64,000 bases of DNA, taken from the NCBI GenBank assembly GCA_033085395.1, contig JANQBS010000203.1, positions 1 through 64,000 of the forward strand, in the 5' to 3' direction. The notes beneath the pieces are model-generated. The model searched no databases. It was not told the DNA's origin and worked only from the letters and a program-made list of their open reading frames with translations. Shown piece after piece: positions 20,117-32,540 of this stretch. The first letter of the stretch is position 1. The number at the start of each line of letters is the position of its first letter. Made by a program: the position numbers and the translations under genes. The stretch is from Xanthoparmelia taractica (taxonomy: Eukaryota; Ascomycota; Lecanoromycetes; Lecanorales; Parmeliaceae).

Positions 20117-23100
20117 TCATGCCCAAATCCCCATGTTTTCAATCACACATCCGTCATTTGTCCTCTCGATTAGTGTCCCAACTTGCCAGACCGTCTCTCC
20201 AGCGGATTGCAGTTCGTGAAGCGCCGGGTTCAGCTTGTCCTTCCCTACTACCATCACCATACCGAGGCCGGTATTGAACGTCTTTGCAAATTCGGCCTTT
20301 TAATGGGATTCAGAGTCAGCATTTCGCAAACTGGGTAAGCGTCGGAATTTACGATGAGTTTTTTGAGTAAAGGCACTTCAAGATATGTCTTTTGAGCCAA
20401 AATGAACGGAATGGTAGTAGCAATTGATCAATCGAAAACACCCACCTCTGTCATATTCCCAGTCTTCTTCAGCCACTTCAAAACTTCCGGCACGTTCCAC
20501 GTTGCGGCGTCCAAGACAGCGGCTAAATGCTTTGGCAACATCCTGGGCACGTTCTCCGTTAGGCCGCCGCCCGTAATGTGCGCCATGCCTTTGATCAAGT
20601 CCTTTTCCGTGGCGGCCAGGACGGACTTGACGTATATCCGCGTTGGCGTCAATAGACTTTCACCAACTGTCTCCCCATTTGACCAAGGCGACGCGTCGTT
20701 ATAGCTCAAGCCTGCTCTCTCCTGGACAATTTTCCGGATCAGCGAAAAACCGTTGGAATGGCATCCACTACTGGCTAGTCCTAAGAGGACGTCTCCTGGC
20801 CTCATTGCAGCTTTATGCGGCAGCAATTGCTTTCCCTTTGCTATAGCTCCGCTCGCCGTTCCATTGATGTCATATATGCCACCATCCTTGGGAAATAGAC
20901 CTCCCATTTCGGCTGTCTCCCCTCCCACGAGCGCACATCCTGCTTCTTTGCAGCCTGCGACAACACCACTGATAACCTGCTCTGCAATACTATTAATGAA
21001 TGCAAAGTTAGCATTCTTGCTCTCGGGTAAGCGTTGAATCGTGAGACGTGTTTTCTTGAGCAACTGATCTCTCCAAAACGTGTCTTTGGACTCACGAAAC
21101 AAGCAAAAACTGGCAATTATGGCCACGAAACACCTACCTCACGTCAAGGGAACCACAGCTGTAAACGTCCAGAAAGGTGAGCGGCTCGGCCCCTTGAACA
21201 ATCAGATCGTTAACATTCATCGCCACCAGGTCTATACCAATGGTGACGTGCTTCTTTACCGCATGGGCAATCATCAGCTTTGTACCGACTCCATCTGTTG
21301 CGAAAACAAGGACTGGCGGCTATCGATGGGATCCTGAGAGTCAGCACTCCCACTCATGGGTAAGCGTTGAGCTGTAATTCCTGAGACTTACCTCTTTATA
21401 GCCTGCTGCGCTCAGATCGAAGTCTGCGCCGAAACCGCCAATACTGGCAGATGCCCCAGGGCGGGCCGTGGAAGCCACCATAGGCTTGATCCTATCAACT
21501 AGCTCATTGCCAGAGGAGACGGATACGCCGGCGCCGGCGTAGGACATTGCTTGACGGTTCGAAGAATCCTTCTTTCGCTGTAGAGCCTTTTGGCCGATAT
21601 CGGTACGGTAGTGCATATCCTTGAAATGAATGGTCGACATCAGGGTATAGGCATCTGCAATAGCGTCTTCTAGAGTTGCAGCGATAGATGTGGCGGCTAT
21701 TACCCGCCCTCCTGCTGTCTTCAGAGTGTTCCCAGAGAGCGTTGTACCGGCATGGAAGATTACCCTGTCCGGCGAAACACTGCCTTTTGGCGGAGGATCA
21801 ATGGTGATAGTATCGCCGCGGACATAATCACCTGGATAGCCACCTGCTGCGGCCACGACTGTGGTCGAGAATTTTGGGTCGACATCGATGCGGACACTCT
21901 TGAGCCACCGGTCTGTGCAACCTAACATGATCTCTGCCAGATCTGTTTCAGTACTCAGAAGCGGCAGTAGCGTCTGGGTCTCTGGATCGCCAAAGCGCAC
22001 ATTATATTCAAGCGTTTTGGGGCCATTCTTGGTAACCATAATACCCGTAAAGAGCAGACCAACGAATGGATGTCCTTCGTCGATCAGCGCAGATCAGCAG
22101 CAGGATTTGGAAAACTTACTTTCCATACTCATCCCATGTATGGTCGGCTCAAGGATTGTCCGGTGTACCTCATCAATCAATTGAGGGGTCGCGATAGGCG
22201 CAGGCCCATAACACCCCATGCCTCCCGTGTCTGTAGTGCAACGATCAGTCTACTGAAATTCGAGTCATGGAATAAGAATACACACTCGGTCCTTTGTCTC
22301 CATCGAAGATTGGCTTGTGGTCCTGTCCAGATTTCCGCAGTCAGTACTTCGGCTCTTGGGTAACCATGGAGTTTTCGGGCAGATCTTTTGGGCTGAGTGA
22401 TGTCTCGAGACTTGAGAGACAACACGAAAAGGGCAACAAGCTTTTGAAAATACGTACTTGCGCTGGCGGAAGCGTTCGCAGCGTGAGGCCGTCGCTGAAT
22501 GTTAAAAAACTTAATTCCTCTCCTTCTAGGAACTCCTCAATTACTACTTCATTACCAGCGGCCCCGAACTCCTTCTTGAGCATTATACTCTTCAGCGCCG
22601 CGTGGGCCTCCTCTTTGTTGGACGGTAGGACGACTCCTTTGCCCCCAGCGCTATGGAGATTTCGGAGTCAGCGTTACTCTTTCGAGAACATCTCATCAAG
22701 CTGAAAGACAGCTCCAGGAGCTAAGGATTGCCTCTGCTCTTGAGACATGATCCGTAAGTGAGCCAATCGTGCAAAAGAGGAAGAAGAGACACCGAAATGT
22801 ACATACAGCCCATTTGCCTTGAGGACCACTTTGTGAGCAACAATTTTAAGATACGATTTCGCCGCCTCATAATCGTTGAAATTCCGATACTCTGCGGTTG
22901 GAATGTTCCAACGAGCCATGAAATCTTTGGCGAAAGTCTTTGAGCCTTCCATGCGGGCAGCATTTTCAGTAGGTCCAAAGCATCGGATGCCGGCTTAGTG
23001 CAGCCATCAGCAAGAGCCTTTTCAACAAATATGGATTGCATTTGCACTTACCCTTTCTGAAATGACTTTCTATGCCAGCGACCAAAGTCGCTTCAGGTCC

Positions 23101-23334
23101 AGGAACAACAAGATTGATGTTGTTTTCCTTAGCGAAAGCGACGAGACCAGGGAAGTCATCTGCTTTCACTGTGTCTACATTTTCTACCTTCTCCAACCCA
23201 TGAGCAGTTCCGCCGTTCCCAGGTACCACATAGATCCTGTCTACCCTTGGCGACTGGCTGAGCTTCCACGCCAGAGCATGCTCCCGCCCGCCGTTGCCAA
23301 TTAGGAGAATACGTAGTCGATCGATAGCATCCAT
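20117..23334 (-). CDS. ade5,7: Bifunctional purine enzyme: GAR synthetase / AIR synthetase
   Basis: Nine exons: 23334-23052, 22993-22807, 22650-22458, 22322-22286 (37 bp), 22230-22120, 22074-21392, 21319-21138, 20989-20446 and 20296-20117. They give 799 residues, the size expected for yeast Ade5,7. The N-terminal half is an ATP-grasp GAR synthetase (RILLIGNGGREHALAWKL, VVPGPEATLVAGIE, CFGPTENAARMEGSK, KANGLAGGKGVVLPS, EGEELSFLTFSDG, LEYNVRFGDPETQTLLPLL). The C-terminal half is AIR synthetase (FATDGVGTKLMIAHAV, GCALVGGETAEMGGLF, GLASSGCHSNGFSLIRK, HITGGGLTENVPRMLP, FAKTFNTGLGMVMVV). They catalyse steps 2 and 5 of IMP synthesis. Exon 8 was started at 20989 because this gives the family spacing LDVSIAEQVISGV; an earlier AG would add ten residues. 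Several introns share sequence (see findings). Confidence 0.95.
20297..20445 (-). repeat. Intron 8 of ADE5,7, introner-like module
   Basis: A 149-bp intron whose 3' part reads CGCTTACCC, 13 bases, TGCTGACTCT, then ATCCCATTAAAAG. It shares this order with intron 6 (21320-21391, TGCTGACTCT then GATCCCATCGATAG) and intron 7 (20990-21137, ATGCTAACTTTGCATTCATTAATAG). Confidence 0.7.
20990..21137 (-). repeat. Intron 7 of ADE5,7, introner-like module
   Basis: A 148-bp intron with CGCTTACCC, 10 bases, ATGCTAACTTTGCATTCATTAATAG at the 3' end, aligned with introns 6 and 8. The shared module was used to choose the acceptor. Confidence 0.65.
21320..21391 (-). repeat. Intron 6 of ADE5,7, introner-like module
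   Basis: A 72-bp intron with AACGCTTACCCATGAG, then TGCTGACTCT, then GATCCCATCGATAG. Its last 50 bases align with those of intron 8. Confidence 0.7.
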
Positions 23335-24580
23335 GGCTCACTCGTCGATGTCTTGATTAGATATGATATATACATATATATTAGACACGGGAGACTTACC
23401 TTCTTCGTTCGTTGATATGGATTTCAAGCTCGTTGTATGTGCTAGTGGCCTAGGCAAATTAGTAGCAAAATCCTTTTAGCAATCGACAAGGTTTTCACAC
23501 CCCTTTGACTTCCAATAACATAATTGAAAGGACTTTTTTGTACTCAGAAAATACTTAAATCGCCTGAAGGAACCACTTTATCCGCAAGTTGTTGATACCA
23601 AAAGTCTTCGTTGAGCATTATGCAGTGTAAAGAGATTCTTGTAGAGATATCCTCGCTTAAAAGTTCTGCCGACTTTCTCCCGCAGCCCTATCCAACAGTC
23701 TCTGAGCCTTTTGATAGTCGACAAACATTCTCATTGGTCGACGAGTCTTTTTGTTGCTCGTGAGCAGTGAATTTCTGCTATATTTCTTTTCTTAGCTTGA
23801 ACAACGCGTAACAATGGAGAAGCACCTCAAGGATGTCAACCAGCCAAATTTATACAGGAAAAGGATATAGGAACTGCAAACTCGACTTGTGTGGAGAGCT
23901 TCAGACCATAAACCGCTGATTTCCGGTCGGGCATCCCCATGTCCTAAAGGCACCTGTAGCAGTCGAAGTGAAAAGCTCTCTCTTCTAAGGCGACAGCCAT
24001 CCATCGAGGGTTTGCTAAGCGCATTGCAAAGATCTCCCATCCAAATCAGCAATTTCCTGGGAAAGCCAGTAATGCGTTCCCCAAAAATGAGATAGGATAG
24101 CCCTAGGTTATATTCAGATAAAGAATATGTGTGGTCTTAAACGCCATACTTGAGAGCGTAAATTCTTCCCAAGAGACTCTGCCAACCCTAAACTACGATC
24201 TATACTTGAAGTAGGCCGGTAACGAGTATTGCTTTCTCAACTCCCTGCTAAACACTTGGGCTTCGACTGTAGGTTGCCAGAATTCAGATAATAGCGCACT
24301 TGAATCTTTACCTACAGTGGTCGGTCTCCTTCAATTGACACTAATTTCCTGATTATGACTACTATGAAGGGGCGAGGAAAGCTTCCCATTATGGGCGTTT
24401 TTACAATCTGGTGACAGTGGCATATGCAAGTTGCGTTGAGGGAAGAATCTAGTCAAGCATACGTATAGCCATCTCTTTCATTTTAGAAATGATACCAAGA
24501 GGAGATGATCAAGTTATAATCTTTTCATTCATGTCCAGGTCCGTGGCAACAAACGATCTAGTTCAATCAGCAGCTGGTTC
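23335..24580. other. Intergenic: ADE5,7 promoter and pyruvate kinase 3' region
   Basis: No gene seen. ADE5,7 and pyruvate kinase are both on the minus strand, so this holds the pyruvate kinase terminator and the ADE5,7 promoter. A small (TA)n run lies near 23362-23385 just upstream of the ADE5,7 start. Confidence 0.4.
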
Positions 24581-26429
24581 TCACAACTCGCTAAGACCCA
24601 AGTCCTCCTTTGCAGGAACGACACGGATGGTGTTGGTGTGTCCCTTTCCTCCGCGCCAGCCCTGTACACAAATGACCATGTCCCCTTCACGGAGGATGCC
24701 TAGATTAATGGCCCGCTTGATACCCCACTTGAGTCGGCCGTCGACATCTTCCTGCCAATCCGTCTCCTTAAAATCTGGCTTGTTCTCTGGAAACAAGAAT
24801 GGGTATACGCCGCGATACAAATGTGAGTACTGTTCGGCATTAGCGAGAACCTCGATTGGAGTTGAGTTACATACACGAGAGGCAGTAGCATTGCGAGTGA
24901 CCATGATGATTGGGCATACAGGACGGTACTTAGAAATCATCCGGGCAGAATTACCACTATGTGAAGGTTAGTTTGATCGGAGAAGCATCTGCTAGACGGG
25001 TGTAATACCTTGTCGTCAGGACAAGGATGGCGCCAGCGTTCATCTCCAAACTTGTGCTCACCGCGGACATGGCAGCCGACTCTAGCAGACTCACAGGCTT
25101 CTCGATTGTTGCACGCAGATCATTGAACAAGCTGACATATGGAATGGCGACTTCAGCCAAGGCGCAAGTGTCGTGCATCATGGCAACAGATTCCTTGGGA
25201 TAATTTCCCTTGGCAGTTTCACCAGACAGCATGACACAGTCTGCTCCGTCGAGCACGGCATTTCCGACATCACTGACCTCAGCACGAGTAGGGCGAGGGT
25301 TGTTTGTCATTGACTCGAGCATTTGCGTTGCACAGATGACGGGCTTTCCAGCACGATTGCATTTAGCAATCATCATCTTTTGCGCAATGAAGACCTGAGC
25401 AGGGGCAATTTCGATACCAAGATCACCACGAGCAACCATCACACCGTCGGTCTCCTTCAGAATCTCGTCAAAGTTGTTCACCCCTTGTTGATTCTCAATC
25501 TTGGCGATAATCTGGATATCCTTGCCATCTTCACCGAGGACTCTACGAATGTGCTTGATGTCTTCACCACGGCGAATGAATGAAGCAAAAACCATGTCCA
25601 CATTGTTCTTGACACCAAATCGTAGATCATTCTGGTCTTTTTCTGAAAGGGCCGGTAGATCAACGTCCGTCTTTGGCAGGTTGACACCTTTCTTGGACGA
25701 TATTTTCCCGTTATTGATGCATCGACAGCGGAGAGTCTTCTCATCAACGATCTTCAAGACCTCAAACGCAAGGATTCCGTCATCCACGTAGATAGTTCGG
25801 CCGGCTTCTATGACCTTGGTGATGTTCTTGTAGTCCACGTACCTAATAAGGGTTAGCTGTTGTCGTCGGCAGCCGGGTTATAGAGCGGCTCACATGTTCT
25901 TGTTATCGCAGGCCGTGGCGTACTTCTCGTCGGTGGTTATGTTGATTTCTTGGCCCTCGGAAATGGGAATGTCTGCATCTCCAACAGTATTACCTGTGCG
26001 AATCTCGGGACCTTTCTGTTCCACATATCAGCACCGCTGGCGAATTTGCTTCGATAAGGTCAACGTCTCGTACTGTATCAAGCGCAATGGCCAAAGGACG
26101 GCCCGGCATTTGGCGCTCAGCTTCTCTGGAATGGTCGATGACCGACTGATGGTACTCGTATGCTCCGTGGGAGAAATTCATGCGTACGACATTAAGCCCG
26201 GCCTTACGTAGCATGTTGATTTTTTCCACCGAGTTGGTTTTTGGGCCTCAAGGTGTAAGTTAGCAAAGCTCATTCAATTCCCAGTTTCAAGCGGACATGA
26301 AAGCATACCAATTGTGCAGATGATGGATGTACGGCGGTAATTGGTCTTGGGCTTGAATTCAGTGTTCAAGCTTGAGAGCCATTCAATTCGAGTGCGTCCA
26401 GAGGACATGTGATCAAGGGCGTCGGCCAT
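24581..26429 (-). CDS. pkiA: Pyruvate kinase
   Basis: Five exons, 26429-26309, 26246-26074, 26015-25894, 25842-25009 and 24956-24581, giving 541 residues, slightly above the fungal norm. It converts phosphoenolpyruvate and ADP to pyruvate and ATP, the last step of glycolysis, in the cytosol. Diagnostic text: RRTSIICTIGPKTNSVEKI, GLNVVRMNFSHGAYEYHQ, ALDTKGPEIRTGNT, IIAKIENQQGVNNFDEIL (active-site Lys), VMVARGDLGIEIAPAQVF, KPVICATQMLESMTNNPRPT, DGADCVMLSGETAKGNYP, LTTSGNSARMISKYRP. All four introns (51-62 bp) restore these motifs. The start MADALDHMSSGRTRIEW is the usual fungal N-terminus. Confidence 0.97.
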
Positions 26430-27845
26430 GTTGTAGGTAGCTGGACTGAGTTCTCACGCAAGCGGTAAAAGAACCTGTGAGAGGAATGAGAGTTTCCTCG
26501 ACAACGACAGTCAAGACAATCACTAGAGAAGGAAGAGATTGTAGGAGAAAGAATGAGATTATAGGTGTGGAAAGAGGTCGTCCAGTGTCGACTAAGATTG
26601 AGCAGAAAAGAAACGTGTAGGTCCCACCAGGTCCGAACCCATCTGGGAAGCTCCGCTTATCGATAACCGAACTCTCCCTTGAACCGACTGAGGCGCCTAG
26701 GGCGGGATAGGGCTTAGCGCAATCCTGGTAACCATCAAAACAATCGACTTAAACCAGGCTCCAGGCTTTTGTTGACTGCTTGTGATGTTGACTGCTTTGA
26801 GCCCAACTCTGAATCTTGTACGCTATCACAAACATATGTGTCGCAACATTCACTGCTGTAGATCGCCAAACCTTTCCTTCTCCATCTGAGCAGACTCTCC
26901 GGAATCGCACCATGGTGGTAGGGCATCCTTACAAATAGACCAGGCAGCTATTGATACTACGAACAGCTCGGCCGTTTGACGCACTATGCATTCGATGCAG
27001 TATTGAGTATGACTATATGCTTCACGGATCGCGGACTTCCAGGCTTACATCATTTACAGTTTCTGCGTTTCTGGCAGGCATCAAACGCTCAACCGGCCTC
27101 ACGTATGCACAACCCCAACCCAATACCTATTCCAAAACCGAGTCCGTCCTCCCGAGATCATTGTAACCGCAATGTGTATGGCTAACGATATCCCAAATCT
27201 GGGAGACTTAGCCCCAGATTCGAATCAGACAAGATTTCTGAGAGTAAGGAGCTGAAGAAATGGGTCGATAATTACTTAGGCGTGGGAGAATGGGTGATGG
27301 ACCAGAGTGTGGCAATACTAGGATCGAGCGGTTACTTTGAGAGGAGGCGATGAAGGTTGGAAAGGCGGTTTCCGTTTCCTGTCACTACAGTGAAGTCCGG
27401 CCTTGTCAGTAGAGTTGCCGTGAGAGGATCTGTTTTGATGTCTGGAATAAGGGCATGGATTACCGTATGGCTGGGACACCGGCTAGGCATCTGTTGTTCA
27501 TAGGTTTACCTGCTTTGGCGCTCTTGGAGTTCTGTGAGGAAGTCACCGACGGAGCGCTCTGAATTCAAATATATAACATCGTTCGATACGCCAGTAGTCA
27601 CCGCTGCAAATATCTACCCTTTGTAGAGCCCAGACAACTACCTTCCACTCGTCCTATGATTAATGAAACTGGAAGCTTTGCCCATATGCCGTCATAATGC
27701 TTAGTGGCTTCACATGTCAAAGTTATGCTCAGAAGTATCCCTCTTTCGAACATTACATACGGCAAATATATTTGGGCCTGTCTTTGATAACATGATAGAC
27801 ATATAGTTGGTCAATTTCTACCCACCCTCTCACCTTACCCAAAGC
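26430..27845. promoter_or_regulatory. Divergent intergenic region: pyruvate kinase and DUF1769 promoters
   Basis: 1.4 kb between two divergent starts; no gene seen. A strongly expressed glycolytic gene is expected to have its promoter in the left part. No specific operator was identified. Confidence 0.4.
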
Positions 27846-28940
27846 ATGGCGGATCAGTACCTCCTCCGCGTGACCGCCGGCTCCTCCTACGACATCACAA
27901 CCCACCAAACCGTACAGGTTAACCGCCCTACCTCGACCCACATATCGACAGCCTTCTGTGACGCCAAAATCACTGTCCGGATCCAAAATTACCGTGGTCT
28001 GCCTCGCAACTCTCCTAGTACATCCCCGTACTTCTCTCACGCAGGCCACCTACACGACCAATACAGCATATCATTCACGCTTCTCCCTCACAAGTCAATT
28101 CCCGGCTCTGCCCTCGTTTTTGGCAATAGTTTCGACCGACCCATCCGTGACCGGCTGCCTCCAGGGACAAATACCGCTTTACGAATTGTCAAATGGGCAG
28201 TCGACCCTGGGTTGGATGGGGATCTGTACAGCGATACTCCGCATCTCTACGGCAATGCGCTGAGTAGCGTGAATATCCTACGGGTAGGAGAGAAGGTCAA
28301 AGATGCCAAAAGTCTGCCGGAGCCAATAGGAGAGGATAAGGCGTTGGAAGAAGGAGCAGATGGAGACGGCGAAGAGTGGAGGAAAAGCAAGGATGTGCCG
28401 GAGACAAGCGACACGAGGAAAAAGCACTTCCTGACGAAGGGAAAACCAGAGGAGTGGGAGTGGGAGGAAGGGAGAGTCTACGAGTGTGATTTCTTCAATC
28501 CGTATTTGGATTTCAACAGTGCGTCGCAGCCTCCTTGCTCCGACGGGGAGTGTTGAACGGAAGTACAGGGAAAGAGGGTGAACAAAGGACATGTTACTGA
28601 TTTTCTGTCACTAGACTTCTCCCTCAAGCTTCCGGGCTTTTCGTTGTCGGTATTGCCGTATCTGGGAGGAACCGATTATCTACGGTAGGTTCTTGTAGCT
28701 ACCGCTTACCCTGTGTATCTCATATTTCTCATATGTAACAGGTACGTACTCAGAATCAAAGACACGGACGAGGTGCTGTTTGTGGTGGTCTTCTCCTTGC
28801 TGCACAAAGAGGACGTGGAGAAGGAAGAAGCAGAAGCAAAGAGAGGAGGTGAAAATACAGAGGTGGCAAGTCCAGCCACGCAGCGGGCGAGACACGAAGG
28901 CGAAAAGGACTTCGAACCAGAGGCAGACGACCTAGACTAA
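27846..28940 (+). CDS. DUF1769-family protein
   Basis: Three exons, 27846-28518, 28615-28684 and 28742-28940, 313 residues. The joins give YLDFNNFSLKLPGFSLSVL and GGTDYLRYVLRIKD, the conserved core of the fungal DUF1769 family (PF08588). The N-terminus MADQYLLRVTAGSSYD and the block IRDRLPPGTNTALRIVKWAVDPGLDGDLYSD also fit. The start at 27846 is the first ATG of the frame. The C-terminus is Glu/Lys-rich. DUF1769 proteins are intracellular with no settled function in my knowledge. Confidence 0.8.
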
Positions 28941-29657
28941 GCCCTGTCAGAACACCGATGGAGCGAATGCATAACCCTGAGCTGGGTTCTCATCGGGACT
29001 GAAATGAAATTCTGCCAAGCTTCTATTTCAAGGACCTTCCACGAATTGCCTTTCCCTTTCATCATGTTTGGGTAATTCCCATCATGTTATTGAGAGCGTG
29101 GACTCGTAAACATCGCGTGCTTGAGAATTTCTTCATGGTCAAACGCTCATGGAACGATCAAGTGCGAGTTCAACGGAGCTGACTCAGGAGCTCTTAAGCT
29201 AAAGGCGTGAGAAAAAAGCGTCCCGATTCTGCTAAGACACACTGACAGCTACAATCGGCTCCATCAATTCGGACACTTTGGAAGTACCGGATGAGAGCTA
29301 ATTTTCCGATTGGGTCTTCTTGGTTCACAATTGTTTGATGCTAAAGCTTATAGACCGATCAGGGTCTGGATTCGAAGGAAGCTGTCGGTTCCTTCTCATC
29401 ATGGTCATAACCGCAAAGCACCGACTCTCTCTATTCTTAGGGCTCTGATTAAATATAGTAAGATTCGGAGTTATTGTCGTCATGGAAGCCTGAGCGTTTG
29501 GGAAGGGAGGACCGAACGTTGTCGCTGCGGCAATAGTGAGTCGCCATGACTTCTTTGCCAAAGCGAATAACACATTATTGCCTCCATGTCGGTCTCGGAA
29601 ACTACAAATTATCCCAACCCAATTCATTTTCTATCACTTTCCCTTTCATAGATCAGC
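28941..29657. other. Intergenic
   Basis: No gene is supported between the DUF1769 gene and the small secreted protein; an 80-codon frame near 29310 has no family signature. Confidence 0.4.
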
Positions 29658-30230
29658 ATGTTGCTCGTATTGGCCTTCCTTCCAGTCTTGGGGGCGTTGA
29701 GCGCCTCTCTACCAATGAATCTCACAAACCTTGGGCCATATAGCAAACCAGCACCCGAAAACCTACGACTCCGTCCTTTACCAAATCCTTTCCCTATCCC
29801 AGGCACCGACATCACTCTTGAGTGGAACCAAGCTCATCACATTGAGCAACCCCTAATCGAAGCGGATACCGACAATGCTTTCCTCAAATGCAAAAGCGGA
29901 GTCGACGCGCACCTGCGCTCCATTGGGGATGGACCGATCAGCTCACGGTTGTTTCCCCACTACCTCATAACCGTTTACAGAACTGTGGTAGTGGAACTTA
30001 CCAATGAGGTTCCGGGTGTTATACTCTATAGTGAGGTAACTGATATTCTGAGGGCCATTATGTGGAAGATGTCAGCGGAGGGTTATCGTAGTTGTTGGGT
30101 GAGGGTGCTGCGAACCGATGAGGGCGCCATGGGAGACCGTTTGGGGAGGGTATCCGTGAGAAATGTGGAAGGAGGCGACGCTGGAGTATCCAGTCCTGTG
30201 AGAAAAGTCGATTCTGCTCGACCTGCTTAG
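29658..30230 (+). CDS. Small secreted protein of unknown function
   Basis: 190 residues, no intron. The N-terminus MLLVLAFLPVLGALSASLP is a signal peptide. A Pro/Leu-rich stretch (residues 25-50) is followed by a folded-looking domain (DITLEWNQ, SRLFPHYLITVYRTVVVEL, LYSEVTDILRAIMWKMSAEG, SCWVRVLRTDEGAMGDRLG). There are only two Cys in the mature part, so it is not a Cys-rich effector type. The sequence before the ATG is pyrimidine-rich, as in many fungal leaders. I do not recognise the family. Confidence 0.55.
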   Translation: MLLVLAFLPVLGALSASLPMNLTNLGPYSKPAPENLRLRPLPNPFPIPGTDITLEWNQAHHIEQPLIEADTDNAFLKCKSGVDAHLRSIGDGPISSRLFPHYLITVYRTVVVELTNEVPGVILYSEVTDILRAIMWKMSAEGYRSCWVRVLRTDEGAMGDRLGRVSVRNVEGGDAGVSSPVRKVDSARPA

Positions 30231-32540
30231 GAAGCGGTAAGACCCAGATGAGGCAAGCCGGTGCTGGAGGCAATGAGGTCCAGCTTGTCTCCGCTGGGGC
30301 AACCGCCTAGGAAAGTCTTCGTTCAGTATTACACGCTCAGACTCAACGAAGAGTACCTTTCCATTGTGTTACAATCGTCCCTTGTCGTCTAATATGTTCG
30401 GCGCATCGTCAACGATGGGGCTTCTAGTTGATGCTGAGACCCGGCTGGAAAACTCCTATTAAGAGGGAAAAATTTGACACGCATGGATGCAAAGGTTGTA
30501 GAAATTGCTGGATTCAAGAAGCCTACACTCGTCCCAGATGTTGCTCTTCAGTCTTTCCTACATCCACCATCCATACTCAAGTCTTTCAAATATCTGTCTA
30601 CATGTACCGTTCGTATTCAGCTCTCAGCGCAACCAGCCTTTTCATCCTTGCCAAGCTCTACCCCTTACAAAGATGCATTTTTTCAATCCTATTTGTCTTT
30701 CACACACCAGCCTGGAATCCGGCCATGAAGGAAATCTCGGCGACAATAGAGGTCTATTAGTGTCGATACTCGGCGTCTTCAGGAGGGCAAGTTGGCGGGC
30801 TCTTTCTACACTCTAGCAATCGGCCAAGAGCCGGAATCAATGAAGGCCAATTTTGTATGGTCAAGCTTTCGCCAATACAAAAAGAGAGAGACGAAGGATC
30901 TCCAAAAAACCTCTCCACACCAGTTGTTGGAAATGATGCACCACCTCTCAACACCTAGCAAATGGCCACGTGATTTAGCCTCTTAGCATGGCTACATATT
31001 TGGTCGTCACACCATTCTAGATAGTCAATCAATCAATCCTCCACCAAATTCCAACACCAGTAGACAAACAAGAGGGAAGATGTTGCCCATAAAAATGGCG
31101 GAGCATAGACGGCTATGGTATCCCGGTCAATCGCAATCTTAACCTGAAATATATCTCTCATGATCTCTCACTCCTTCAAATTTGGCGCCTTGTGGACAAG
31201 GATACCACGCTTGCTCACAGTATCTCGACCAATTGCTCTTCTACTTCTCCGATGCCCCCCCCCCCATCTTACACACTTTCCGAATACGCAGAGGCAATAG
31301 CTCCTTAAATAGCGGAATTTGGACGATTGTACAAAAGCATCCAGAGTGTGACATGACACGTGTCTCGAACTGTTAGCCCCAAAACATAATCCTGATCCAG
31401 CAAACCCAACCTGAGCTTCCAGTCCGCGGTAGTAATTGGCTACTCTGACGCAAGATTATTCAAATACAGCAGCATGTGTCGATGACATTTGCCCTGGCGA
31501 GGTTAGTTGCCGTACCGAAATCCTGATCTACTAATACAACAATCTACCAGGGTCCGGAGTGAGTCACTGCTTGATGGTATTTCTTTGAGCCACTTCGAAT
31601 CATTGCAAAAATAATCGAATAATACTTCCCACCGCAATCGTCCATCTATCCAACGACTTGCACACACAAAAATCGAATAACATCAAAGACAGCTCAAAAG
31701 TCCAGTCCTGCAAAGGTCATCGCTGCCGAGTACTACCAGTGCTACGGCACTCCTTTGAAGACGACATCAGAATACAACATCGAGTCGCTAGTGATACCCA
31801 AACCCGCCTGCATGGTACCCTTTTGCGTACCCTTTTGCGACCTCGACGCCACAACCGCTTGGACATCAAGAAGCGAGATGCGCAGACTGGCCGAGCGTGG
31901 GCGACTACCGTGGTACCGAGGCCGTGACCGCTTGCACGTGCCCATTTTCGCAGGAGCATGCTTGGAATTCAGTTTCTTTTATTCTCCTTTTCCTCCCAAG
32001 TGTATTTTGGGAATGAAGATCTGATGGAGCATTATGTCCATAACGGTTGTAAGACCCATAAAGAGGCAACATAGCGGGAGTTGTTCTTGGCACCCATGAT
32101 GGTCTATCCTACAAGATTATCGTGAAAAGATTACCGAATAAAGAACAAGAAATTGTCGTGAAAACACCATCATCAGCAAATCAAGAGAAATATCAACCAG
32201 TTTCGAGTCCCGTCCTCGTACATTACATACGTAAATCTGGACCATAGACCACTTTGCGAAAACCCAGACCAAAGCGGATAATTTTGATGGCATGATGGCA
32301 CTAACCCAATGACGCAGCACTTCCCCATTATCGAGCATCGGCTCTATCTCGCTGACATTACCGCGTCAGGCACGGGAGAGACTGGTGCAGCAGAGCAGGG
32401 TCCAAGTACTGGCATGATGTCAAATTTCTTCATTTTATTATTTTAATCTCTGTCACGGTAAAAGTACAGCAGAATTTGGCATCAGCACCTCAGCAACCTT
32501 GACCTTAGAATCTTCCCATTGACCATGGCCATGATCTATT
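30231..32540. other. Gene-poor stretch
   Basis: 2.3 kb without a supported gene. A plus-strand frame open from about 31626 to 32024 reads in a protein-like way (AAEYYQCYGTPLKTTSEYNI, then MVPFCVPFCDLDATTAW) but has no good start; see findings. The many other short frames have no family signature. Confidence 0.4.

Noticed and set aside
26600..26680. Possible tRNA on the minus strand near GGGTTCGGACC
   Set aside because: The T-loop-like string lacks the consensus and no cloverleaf pairs with it; it lies in the pyruvate kinase promoter region.
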